A stretch of 64,000 nucleotides of DNA from Meandrina meandrites (taxonomy: Eukaryota > Cnidaria > Anthozoa > Scleractinia > Meandrinidae): contig OY855905.1 in assembly GCA_963693305.1 (NCBI GenBank), positions 39,037,137-39,101,136 on the forward strand. Reading direction: 5' to 3'. Shown piece by piece: positions 42,431-52,892 of this stretch. The position numbers and the translations under genes are program-made. The notes beneath the pieces were generated by a model that worked only from the letters and a program-made list of their open reading frames with translations, had not been told where the DNA came from and made no database searches. Position 1 is the stretch's first letter; every line of letters begins with the position of its first letter.

Positions 42431-44986
42431 TTAAGTGTCATGATTAAAGTTAAAGGAAATGTCATAATAATTGAGCATATTTATAAGATTGGAATAGGAA
42501 CTATTTTTACCATTACCGTGCAAATCTATTGACATTATCAGTGATTGCATGACGAAGGAGTTTTGATCTTTGTTTTGAAGATAACTTATGTACTTAAGAA
42601 TTCGTTTATTTATATCAAAGGTTAAAGGGAATCGACCCATTTCAGCCCGGCATGCAATATTAGATGCCTTGTTATTAACTTGTAAGTAACGTTTGCAAAA
42701 TTGTAAGTGACTTTTTTCAATTGGTGAAGTGTCCCAAGACTTGAAATCTGATTTAGCAAAGACACCCCAGGCTTCGCTATTATAAGTCAAAATGGGAGAA
42801 ATCATCGTGTCAATAATTTTGCAAGCAAGAGAGGGTTTTAAACTGCTAAAGTCAACGTGCCGTCTTAAAGTGCACCTAACCCCAAATATTTTTTTTAGCC
42901 CCCCAAAAACTCCTTGTGCTCCTGATTACAACAGTGAAAAAATTATCGTCATACGACTTGTCTTCGATTTTTTGTGAATTTTCACACTTCGCAAAATTCG
43001 CGCCACTTTGGTTCACCGCCGAGTCCCAAGGGAAACTGGGCCGTAGTAAGGTTGTGACGTCGGCGGGGGAACCTAATTCTCAGCTTTCGTGCCGATGGTG
43101 CGACAGATCTGCAGTTCGTGAAATTTATCGCTTCAAAACTTCTTAGTTCGAAAATCAGCCACCGAAATAATTTAAGGCCTTCAAAAGATGTCATCAGACA
43201 ACTCAGACTCGGAGTATTGGATTCCCCAGCCGACGTCACAACCTTACTACGGCCCAGTTTCCCTTGGGACTCGGCGGTGAACCAAAGTGGCGCGAATTTT
43301 GCGAAGTTTGAAAATTCACAAAAAATCGAAGACAAGTCGTATGATGATAATTTTTTCACTGTTGTAATCAGGAGCACAAGGAGTTTTTGGGGGGGCTAAA
43401 AAAATATTTGGGGTTAGGTGCACTTTAAAGCAAAGAGAGCATGAAGAGCCTTTTCTCTCAAGTGATCCAGCGACAGTGTGAAATTTCCAGATGAAGAAAT
43501 TCGCGTTCCTAGATAAGTATAATTCTGAACAGTGTCAATCTTTTCTTTGTCAATATAAAAGTTACATTCATATTTTTTCGCACGTTTTTGAAAAACCATT
43601 ATTTTAGTTTTCTTAGGATTGATCTGTAACATCCACGATGTACAGTACTGGGCTAATGCATTGAGACAATTTTGCAGCCCTGTTTTTGATCGTGATAGTA
43701 TAATCAAGTCATCTGCATACAAAAGAGAGTTTAATTTGGTTCCATTGGGTAAAACAAATGGATCAGATAGAATATTGTTGAAAGAGAAAGTAAGTCGTTA
43801 ATGTATAGGTTAAACAGAAGTGGACTCAGAATGCAGCCTTGGCGTACACCTCTTGCATATTGAAAAGGTCGCGTTTGGTTATTGCCAATCCTTATAGAAC
43901 CGGTAGAATTGTAGTAGAGGCTTTTGATTAGGTTATAAAAATTTCCTCCAACATTATTTTGCAGCAGTTTATAAAGGAGCCCATCGTGCCATACCAAGTC
44001 GAAAGCTTTCCTGAAATCGACAAAACAGGCGTATACCTTTTCATGGTGACAATTAACGTACTTATCTATCAATGTTCGCAAAGTAAGAACATGGTCTGCA
44101 GTTCGGTTATTCGGTAAACATCCGATTTGAGATTTGTGTAGGATGTTCAATGAGTTGACATGTTCTAGAAGTCTTTGGTTTAAAATCTAACAAAATAACT
44201 TTCCTAGACAGCTAGAAACGCAAATTCCTCGGTAATTTGAGGGGTCATTTCTTCCACCAGACTTGAATATTGGTGTAATGAGCCCACCACACCACATTTG
44301 AGGCATTGATCCCGAATCAAGTATATTGTTGAAAAGTTTCTGATAAACGAGTATCATTTCATTTAAACTAGTTTTAATCATTTCGTTTTGTATTTTGTCT
44401 AAATAGGGTGATTTGTTATTCTTTAATTTTTTTACTGCTGTACGTATTTCGGCTTCTGTGATGAAGAAGTCCAATGGATGGGATTGCATTTCGTTGTCTT
44501 TTTGTTTTGGTAACTCATTGGTAAGGTTTTGTTGATCGGAGTTAAGAGGGTCATTTGAATGAAGAGACTGGAAATGTTTCATCCAATTTTCTTCTGAAAT
44601 CGGTGGAGTATGTTTTAATTTCACTGAGTCATCAATTGATTTCAGACAATTCCAAAAGTGTTTCTTGTCTGAATCGAGGGCGGTTTCCTCTAGGTCAGAA
44701 ATCTTGTTATTGTAGTATTCATTTCTTTTATTATTTAGAAGGTTCTTATTTTGTTTTAAAACAGTATGATATTCTTCACGGAGAATGACATTTAAGGGAT
44801 CTCTGTGTTTTTGATTTGCTAATTTTCGTAATGAATGTCTTTTTAAGCGACATTCTTTATCAAACCATTTTTTGTTTGTTGATAATTGGACGCGTTTATG
44901 TTTTATTACAGTTTTTATCTTTAAGCAGCGTTTTGCAGTTGCAATAAAAATGTTTTCTACTTTTTACCTCATGGTATCATGAATAC
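42431..44986 (-). pseudogene. LINE reverse transcriptase, broken
   Basis: Read on the minus strand: a pre-RT linker (44940-44640, KKWFDKECRLKRHSLRKLA type), then 44624-44187 with the RT N-terminal IRTAVKKLKNNKSPYLDKIQ and LITPIFKSGGRNDPSNYRGI, then 44150-43731 with VYACFVDFRKAFDLVWHDGL and VRQGCILSPLLFNLYINDL, then 43722-43414 with YADDLIILS (catalytic) and INPKKTKIMVFQ. After the 556-bp insertion it resumes at 42805-42431 with MISPILTYNSEAWGVF and EKSHLQFCKRYLQV. Phase changes near 44187 and 43731 and the insertion make it non-functional. Confidence 0.83.
42869..43424. mobile_element. TTAA-flanked element with ~215-bp TIRs
   Basis: The termini AGTGCACCTAACCCC and complement are flanked by TTAA (42865-42868, 43425-43428). 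The inverted arms run to about 43084 and 43217 with few mismatches, leaving a ~130-base centre. It sits cleanly inside the LINE RT. The arms contain a GACGTCGGC motif and read as overlapping frames on both strands, an effect of the symmetry. Non-autonomous, piggyBac-like by target site. Confidence 0.88.
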
Positions 44987-47295
44987 CATGAGGTATAGTG
45001 AGGGTTCGATGTCACTCCATTCCCGTTAAACAATTAATGTATGCATTAAATCCCCAATAAAAGTGAATTAAACACGTTTACCCCTGTCTCCCCCGCTAGG
45101 TTTTGATTTCTCCACAAAGTCGTGCCATTGTCTTATGTTCATATATGTGGGGGGAGGGGGTTGAACAAAGGCGGCAGTACATGTTTACAACATGAGCTGA
45201 AATGGCGTCTGTCTTGTCGAGTCTGACGCTAAAATTGTAAAGGCGGATTTTTGTTCCTTTGGCTACACCTTTGATCAAAATACACTTTTGAAGACCTCAC
45301 AAACGATCAGAAAATGTGATCAAGAATGCTCAAGTGAGCAGATGGGTTTTAAAGTCTTAAAAGTTGCGATGTATCCATCAAGGCCATTAAGATGTAGGCA
45401 GAAATTTGCCCAATTTACCCAAGCACACGGAGAGATCCAATATGGCGGCTGTTGGCTCGAAAAAACAGATGGGTTTTCGTTGCATTCATGTCATGATCAT
45501 ATCAAAATACACGTTTGTGGAGTTCTTAAACGAAATGGAATCATGCTTAAGAATACTCGACTGCTGAGAAATGAGCACCAAAGTCTTAAAGCGATGATAA
45601 TCGAGCGTTGGGAAATGTTTATACATGCATTTGGAGGCGAATAAATGACTACAATGCAGCCGCAGCAAGAAATTATGCTGCAAGCTCAAATGAAATGAAC
45701 GCTTTACTATCTGAAAGCAAAGGTAAGATTCCCTCGGTTACCATCGTACGTATTTCATTTTGTATAAAGCTTGTAGCAAATGAACTGTTATATTTTAACA
45801 TTTGTTCGGAAACTTGCTTCATAATTTCCTGCAAACGATGAAAACCGTTTCTATTTGTGGCATTAGAGGTTCTTTCATTTGTCCAAATGTGAATTTTAGG
45901 TTAATTTCAAATTAAATATATCACCAGATAATAAAATTAAAAATAAACATATTCACGTTTTTGGATAATATGATTTACAGCAGTTTTAATCTCAAAGTGT
46001 TGACCATAGCTCATTGCGATATATGAATTTGGCCTTTATGACACAAGCTAGATTTCAACTATTATTTAGTTTTAAATCACATTGGATAATGTGAATTAAA
46101 TTAAGTTTTCATCTGACGATCGAAAGTTTCTGTAGTCACTTAAAGATTATCATTGTCACACTATTTGCTACAAAGGACAACAACAAGGCAACAGACTTCA
46201 AAATTTTATTCTGTGCAAAAATTTTGTACTAATTCAGAAGAAGGCAACATCAAACTTGTCATGGACATAAATTGTACTGATGGATTTATGAAAGACTGAT
46301 ATAAAAATATCTACAATGGCAACTGCCAAGCTCAAAGCTGATAAAACACAACTGATGTGTCTATTGGTAAGAGTAATCACAGTATGTAACTATCAAACAC
46401 ATAAAAATTCCCACTCTACTTGAAACTTGCTGTTCTTCAGAAACTCTGTTACAACTGCAGACAGTTGCTTTTAAGATTCCTGTAATGATTTGTATTTATA
46501 TTTACATAAGGTTCCTTCAGTGCAAAGTTTCAATCACAATGTACTAGCCTAGTCTTATTGAGCAAAAATTGCTTGAAACCCCACCCTGCACAGCGGCATA
46601 TAGCATGTATATGGCAGTACCCCCCTCCCCCACCCAACCTTCAGGTAGTAACAATCAACTACAAATATCTATTTTACCTACATGAAGGTCAAAACTAAAA
46701 AAAAGTATAAAAGAAATAATGGATCCAAGTGTTCTACAGGCCAACATCAGATGGAAGCGGATTTCTTATCACTTTCACAGATAATACTGTACATCTTTGT
46801 TGCATCATACTCCTCAAACTGTGGTATTGGTCTGTTTAATAATAAAGAATCTAACAATAACTAATTTTAGCAGTTTCAATCACGTTTATATTTATAACTT
46901 CAATTCACTTGACCATTTTTTTTTCTGAACCAAATACTTCTAAGAATAACAAAGTGACATAAGGCACTGACCCAACACAGCTTTTCGTTGATAATTTCAA
47001 ATCATCGTGCTAGAAAAAGTACTCTGTTCCAGATTTTCCAATAGTTTATTCTACCACAAAGAACAACCAGGGGTAAAAAGAAATCTATCTTCACCACTCT
47101 TCTGCACGCTGCACCCCACACTATATAAACGCCAACAGGCTATGGTACACTTGGGACAGACTTTCGCTGTTTTCGTATACCCCGACTTGTTACTACAAAA
47201 AATAACTTTTTCCACGATCCAAAAGCTTGACTATGATTAATCCCCCATTTCTTTCCGCAACATGATTTTTTTCGCATAATGGCTCCACTATAGCC

Positions 47296-47849
47296 CGGTC
47301 GGGTAAAAACGCAGACTGCAGACTGCGAAACCGCCGAAACGACCGAAACGAAACCGCCGAAACAACCGAAACGAGCGAAATGAAACAAAATCGCCAAAAC
47401 AAGGAAAACCATTACTTTTATTGAGAGCTAACTGTAAACAGGCTAACCTGGGCGTTTTTCAGGCTAACCTGAGCGATATTCAGGCTAACCGGAGTGCTAT
47501 TTAGGCTAACCTGAGTGCAAGGTACACTCCGGTTAGCCTGAATGGCACTCTGGTTAGCCTGAATATCACTCAGGTTAGCCTGTTTACGGTTAGCTCTTAA
47601 TAATGGTAATGGTTTTGCTTGTTTCGGTGATTTTGTTTCGTTTCGCTCGTTTCGGCCGTTTCGGTTGTTTCGGCGGTTTCGTTTCGGTCGTTTCGGCGGT
47701 TTCGCTCGTTTCGCTCGTTTCGTTTCGGTGGTTTCGTTTTGTAGTTTCGGGTTTTAGTACATGCCGAATTTTCCTTGTCAATCCGGTCTGCAGTCTGCAG
47801 TCTGCAGTCTGCAGTCTGCAGTCTGCAGTCTGCGTTTTTACCCGACCGA
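47296..47849. mobile_element. 554-bp foldback element, 8-bp TSD
   Basis: The whole element is an inverted repeat. Outer ends CGGTCGGGTAAAAACGCAG; next GTCTGCA heptamers (about two on the left, six or seven on the right, 47788-47832); then GTTTCG/CGAAAC hexamer arrays (47331-47395 and 47625-47745); then four or five GGTTAGCCTGA-type units per arm around a centre at 47515-47535. CTATAGCC flanks both sides (47288-47295, 47850-47857). An 8-base duplication suits hAT-type mobilisation. The right arm is longer through repeat expansion. Confidence 0.85.
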
Positions 47850-47879
47850 CTATAGCCTGTGTACAGCCGTCCCGCTTCA

Positions 47880-48120
47880 CTATAACCTCGTTCTCAAGAT
47901 CTCTCTTTCCCTGCCCCGCCCCTTAGAGCGAGAAGAGGGGGGAGACCCTGGGAGCGACGAGGGCTCTATTAATCAGTAACAAATTTAGTACGCTCCCCAA
48001 ATCTTTCCGGAATGACTTTCATTCCGCAACAAGTTCATTCCATCCTCATATATTTCTATTGCGCTTTTCAACTTAAACAGTTGGAAAAGAGGCAAAGGTT
48101 CATAGAATAATAACCAGATA
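47880..48120. other. Right part of the 3.1-kb insertion
   Basis: Unique-looking sequence with a GAGAAGAGGGGGGAGACCC purine stretch. No feature supported. Confidence 0.3.
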
Positions 48121-48892
48121 CCATGAGGTGGCTCGAAGGAGACTTTGATTTAAGGGAGATGTTAACATTTGCGGTTGACTCGTTGTCGTTTAGAAACTCT
48201 CGAATTAACGATGGGGTACTTGGAGACTGTAGTGCATCTTTCAATTTTTGTGTGGAGTCATGCTCCCAGCAGAACTGTTTCGGTAAACTCGTCAAAGTAT
48301 CATTTGCAGGTATTGCATCCCGATTAGAAATATTCATGTTAATATTCAGCCAAGTCACTATTGGGCTATGATCTGATAAACAGGATGGGTCTTTAACAAT
48401 AAAATTTGCTACATGTTGAAATAAATCTTGATCACAAATTGAATAATCGACGACACTTGTTCCGTTTCTACCATGAAACGTGGCTCTTCCTAATGAATCA
48501 CCACTAACTCTGCCATTGAGTATTCTGAGGTCCGCGCTTCGGCAGAGTTCAAGGAGGCGCTTTCCATGGTTATTAAGCTCATTGTCAAAACTATTCCTCT
48601 GAGTGGAACATATCGCGAATTCAGATTGATCATTGGTTATCATGTTGTTTCCTTCTTGACAGACAGAGTCTGAATATTTTCCTGTTCTAGAGTTTAGGTC
48701 ACTTATGAGTAGAATCGACCCTTGGGAAGAATAGATTTCAATGTCATTTTCGAGATCTTCGAACAATTCGGGGTGAAAGTAATTGGAGCCGCATGGTGGA
48801 ATGTAAATACCACATACAAAGATATCTTTTGCAGTTTTCGTGTACTGTCTGCTAATTTTAAACCAGCGAAAATTTGGAGAAGCCTTTTCCAC
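48068..48892 (-). pseudogene. LINE endonuclease domain
   Basis: A 274-residue frame with an AP-type endonuclease fold: DIFVCGIYIPPCGSNY, LLISDLNSRTGKYSD (the metal-binding Asp-Leu-Asn block), LLELCRSADLRILNGR, GTSVVDYSICD and the catalytic SDHSPIVTW near residue 175. It nicks the target DNA to prime reverse transcription. The last ~18 codons after LKSKSPSSHLM come from the inserted element (boundary at 48120), not from the LINE. The frame stays open upstream to about 48930 without an ATG, so the true start lies in the lost 5' part. Confidence 0.82.
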
Positions 48893-49149
48893 GGTAATCC
48901 AATCATGAAATTCATTCTCAGTAAAGCTTCACGCAGAAGTCATAGTTTGAAATATATTTGCAATTTATTCGAAATCAATCATACACATTTTTTATCCTTG
49001 TTTCTTTTATGTGCAGTACACCATAGTTTCAGATACTGGTGTTAGTTTTTTTTACGTCAAAGCTGATTAGCGTAGTATTCAAATTTAACTGATTTCGTGT
49101 TTGTCGTTGCCACGGAAATAACGATTTTCCTAAAATTACATTATATTAA

Positions 49150-49232
49150 ACTTCAATCCAATTTCAATATCTTGTGTAAATAATTTTCAAATCGATGTGA
49201 GTCCGAAATGTCTGCTCATAAACGGCCAATTG
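49150..49232 (-). repeat. Inverted copy of host terminal-exon segment
   Basis: See 41434-41515. Here the equivalent of the short coding part ends in TGA instead of TAA. No adjoining exon is visible. It lies between the LINE 5' end and a TTAA element. Confidence 0.6.
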
Positions 49233-49279
49233 AAAATGTTAGGTATGGCCCAGAAAAAAGTGTATTGAGACACCTTTAA

Positions 49280-50187
49280 GGTCGCAGGTGACACATTATG
49301 CATTTATTTAAAGCGTATGCACGAAGTGCAACGACTGACATCGACAAGTGTAAGAAACATTCATGACTGAATAAAATAATTATTCTAAAACATGGCGCGT
49401 GATTTGAAGTGTTCACGCGTGGCACGGATCCTGTGAGCAAAATGTTTACTCAAACGTAACATGTAATAAATCGGCTCTGAAAATAGATATCCTTGTTTCA
49501 ACGATTTAAACATCAAAGATTAGAAGTAAAAGATTAGAGTAAATGCATTACAATTCATAAATAAAGGCGTTCTTTTTGAAAACGCATTGTTCTTTTCTGA
49601 CATAAAGCGTGGAATGCAATTACCAAAATTACCATAATTACCTCCCTTGACACTCGTGCTTTAATCGACTTTTCCGACAATTTTGTGTCCAAGAATTGAT
49701 CGCGGATTTAGTACTTCATGAGCTAGCATTGCAGAGAGGTATACCAGGAATACTGTAGTGTGTCAAGACAGAAGCGGCATTCTAAACTAGCGCTTTTAAA
49801 AAAAGATAGAAGGCGTTAAATTCAAATTTGCACATTTAAACGACGTTTACTCGCTGGCAAAGTTTAAATAAAAAAATCCGCCTCTGTCATGACACACTAG
49901 AGGTCTTGACTCATCGGTTTTTGATAAAATCGCAGAGTGTGGTCTTCTACTCGATCTGCAAACTTGGACACAAAATCATGGATTTCGCAAGTTCGTGCTA
50001 ATGGCGCTCTAGTGTTGACGTAAAGCGCAAACTACCAAATCAAAAACGACATTTGTAAACTTCCATCATTCTTTTATATCTCTGGGAAATTTCAGCTCAA
50101 TCGTATCCACAACTGCGTTTAAAAAGATGCAGGAAAAGCAAAATTTTGCCAAATGAATTTATTCACAGCCATGTGCCACCCGCGACC
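49280..50187. mobile_element. TTAA-type element (908 bp)
   Basis: The ends GGTCGCAGGTGACACAT and ATGTGCCACCCGCGACC are inverted with two mismatches. The flanks are TTAA (49276-49279) and TCAA (50188-50191, one substitution). The interior shares CATTTATTTAAAGCGTATGC with 38048 and AACTTGGACACAAAAT with the 810-bp element at 12847, so three members of one family occur here. Non-coding. Confidence 0.75.
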
Positions 50188-50276
50188 TCAATAATAAAAC
50201 ACTAAATTGTGTTTCTTTAGTCTGCGGTTAACTGACACTTATAATTTACTTTCAAAGTTAAAATGTTTAATTTTAA

Positions 50277-51098
50277 GTGCTACTGTAATCAAATTCACAC
50301 CTCTCCTTTCTGAGCCGTTTTAAGGCAAGAACAAGTAGTCGGTATGAGAAGAAAAATACCGTTTACATTTTTTAAATATCTCTTTTCTTTCCAGAGATAT
50401 TCCAGTTTGTAAAATATGCAAATCAGCAAAATGATGACGTCATACACAACCAAATTTTGATCAAATATGAAGAAAGAGATATCTCAGCCAATTTACATCA
50501 GAAATGTTTGATTCTTAGTAGTAATGCTCTACTAGTTGTGTTCCACAACATAACCTGAACAATTTTGTTACCATGGCAACATACTGGGTTCCAGACCCCC
50601 CGATGCTAAAAGCTTTTCTGGGCAATTTTGGCCTTCTATTTTGATACTTGCCAATGATACCTCATAAGCATGATCTGGCAAACATATAAATGGATTCGGT
50701 AGATGCCTTGGCCTGGTTTAATTTTTCCAAGCTGAAAATTAGTAAAATATTGAAAACAGATTGGTGGTGACTGGAAAAGAGTGAGTTGCCATGGTAACAT
50801 AATTTTATTGTAACTTTAAGTGTGTCACCTGTAGAGCTATAAGTCTGCCAAGTTTCATTGGTCTCTGCAGCAAATTGCCCAAGATCTAGACTCTATTTTT
50901 GCAATTGACTTAAAATTGAGTTGAGTAGATGACGTCATCAATCCCCTAATTAGCATATTTTACACATTTTTAAAGCTTAAATATCTCTGGAACTAATACA
51001 GGTATTTGAAAACGGAAAACGGCATTTTAAATCTTTTGCGGAATTCTTTAAGATACGTCTAAAATTGCAAGGGTTGAAAATTTGATCACAGTAGCACT
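50277..51098. mobile_element. TTAA-type element, GTGCTACTG ends
   Basis: TTAAGTGCTACTGT (50273) and ACAGTAGCACTTTAA (51088-51102) form the ends. A second inverted pair (ATGACGTCAT with AAATATCTCT) lies 100-170 bases inside each end. The first tandem unit of the triplication begins inside this element (50485), so only its right half recurs at the start of copies 2 and 3. Confidence 0.72.
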
Positions 51099-52415
51099 TT
51101 AAGTCCAGCACCTTGTGCAGCTCGTGATGTTAATACCTGCCGTCTACTGTTGAAAGTTGCCTTAATTATGCTGATTATTCTCCTGAGCACCATTGTCGTT
51201 TGATCTGGACTCTGTTTTGTTCTATACTTTCATCCACATGCATACACAGCCCTGACAATTTCCACTGGCAAAAGGTCATATTGAAGTCGGTTGGTCAGTC
51301 ATTCAATTATTGAAGATTAGTGTCTAAGGCAATTAATGACTTGTGTACAAAAAATTGAATAGCCAATTTGGTGTTTCACAAAATTGTTTCACAGAAAAGC
51401 CAAATTCCTTCTCAAACTTGTTCAACGAAAACAGAACCCCGCAGTTAACACATGCCTGTCCCCATGAGTGTCGTTGGCTCAGGGAGGATGCCATGGCAGT
51501 GCACCACCGAAATACTCTGCATTCAGGTCACATAATTTCGACCCCCGGCCGAAATTATTCTGTGTCTTTGTGGCATGGTAGTCCTGGTCGAAGGACCACC
51601 ATGGCCTTGGTTTTGAGACGTGTCCCTTTGATTGCCAAAAACTTCAAATAGGTGAGGTATTCCGTGGCCTCATGAGGGCTTTTTGTGAAAAGAGACTGGA
51701 GGATTTTAACGTTCATGTGCACAAAGGCTGCAAGGGGTTAGGTGTTTACAATCAGGGCCATAAACGTAGTTAGAAGGCAGCAAAGCATATCTCCCGGAAA
51801 AGAATTTGCATTATTGGTCGCCGGAGAAGTTGAGGTAACTGGGGCAGTAGAAGAAGAAGGGGTTAAGCTGCTTTGGTCATCTGAGTATGTGAGTATCCTG
51901 AGTTAGAGTGGAGGGTCTTCCCTTCAAGTTTTGAAACGGTTCCTCTTTCAAAATTCATTCCTGGAAAAAGATCAATCCCTTTTGGAGTAATAAGATACTT
52001 TTATGTTAAACTAATATTTAAAAAATGGCGACTGCCAAAATAACTCGAGGAAGGATGAGGGGAAACCACTAGACTTTTCTTTTTTTATTAAAGTGGGGAA
52101 ATAACATCCAGTTAAAACTTAAATCCTGCACAAGAAAAAAGCATAGTGGGCGGGAAATAAGGGCATGTGGATACGAAGGCACATAATAATTTCATAGGGC
52201 ATTGTGGCGTATTTTGCGGGCTAATTTATGTTAGCCTGCTGTCTTGCACCAATCAGAAACAAGAAAATAATGAATCCAGCCAATAAGAACTGAAAACTAT
52301 TCAACTGTTCGGACCATTTTTTTTTTGCTGGCTGCCAGCACTTTAGGCAGGTTCGAGTTGCAGCATTTCAATCTGTAACTGTAAACTGCTTTAATTTGAG
52401 CATCATAAAAACAAA

Positions 52416-52892
52416 ATGGCTGAGAAACTTAGCAGGGAAGGAAACTCCTAGTCTTCTCAGCTAAACGAAGAGGAATTTCAGGAACTTGAGGAGAACTCAC
52501 ACAGCAAATTAGATGTAAGCTTGTCTTTGTCAAGCCAAATTCGCTCAGTTCAGACACCCAATAGAAAAATCCCTAAGAATGGATAACAAAAGCTTCATTT
52601 TCTTAAAATGTCCTAACCATAACAATAGGCAAAGTTTGATACGTACTGTTGTTTTTAAAGTAGAAGGTTACGCCTATAAATGGAAGTCGTACTCGCCAAA
52701 TTAAACCGGGCAAGTAAATCGCCCGACAGTTTTGACACTCGCCTGGGTGAGGGGGCGAGCTCTAATTTTCAGCCGTGGGAGAGAACATTATCTGAAGTTA
52801 CCTTCGCCGGAAGACAGTCGGCTTTGAAACAAAAGAAAAAGTCTCACGAGAAAACACCATCATTTTGTAACAACATTACCCCCCAGGTATAA
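52416..52892 (+). pseudogene. Unknown coding fragment (unit 1)
   Basis: From an ATG at 52416 the frame reads MAEKLSREGNS, a TAG, then QLNEEEFQELEENSHSKLD and a Ser-rich end with QIRSVQTPNR, stopping at 52586. A second frame (52680-52892) begins MEVVLAKLNRASKSPDSF and ends in SFCNNITPQ next to a GT. The style (acidic coiled-coil start, then basic QKKKSHEK) is like the N-terminal part of a retroelement or repeat protein, but I do not recognise it. Two CCAAT boxes (52249, 52280) lie 130-170 bases upstream. The TAG is present in all three units. Confidence 0.4.

Larger units (their letters stand above)
44987..48120. mobile_element. 3.1-kb insertion in the LINE
   Basis: The LINE frame stops near 44990 and resumes near 48121. 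The left boundary reads CCTCATGGTATCATGAATAC, the right CCAGATACCATGAGGT. The simplest reading is CATG on both sides of an insert starting GTATC and ending GATAC. Contents: an open frame at 45288-45644 with several Cys but no known domain, AT-rich filler, a short GGCGGCAGTAC / GGCAGTACCCC pair (45166, 46610), and the foldback element at 47296. No transposase was seen. The boundary region also forms a local palindrome around CATG, so exact ends are uncertain. Confidence 0.55.
41822..48940 (-). mobile_element. LINE with endonuclease and RT, split by insertions
   Basis: A minus-strand non-LTR retrotransposon, 5'-truncated near 48940. The endonuclease is at 48121-48892 and RT at 42431-44986; the CAA-type tail lies at 41822-41835. 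Two insertions interrupt it: 44987-48120 and 42869-43424. Removing both leaves about 3.4 kb. The element starts ~260 bases beyond the host polyadenylation signal and is convergent with it. Confidence 0.82.

Noticed and set aside
43000..43400. Overlapping frames on both strands with near-identical proteins
   Set aside because: A consequence of the inverted-repeat arms of the TTAA element, not two genes.
47590..47926. Frames of about 100 codons on both strands (SFRRF / ETTET and LQSAVCSLQSAVC repeats)
   Set aside because: They are translations of hexamer and heptamer arrays in the foldback element.
51343..51651. 102-codon frame in tandem units 1 and 2
   Set aside because: Unit 3 has a stop in the same frame (CGA to TGA near 57653), and no motif is seen, so it is not under visible constraint.
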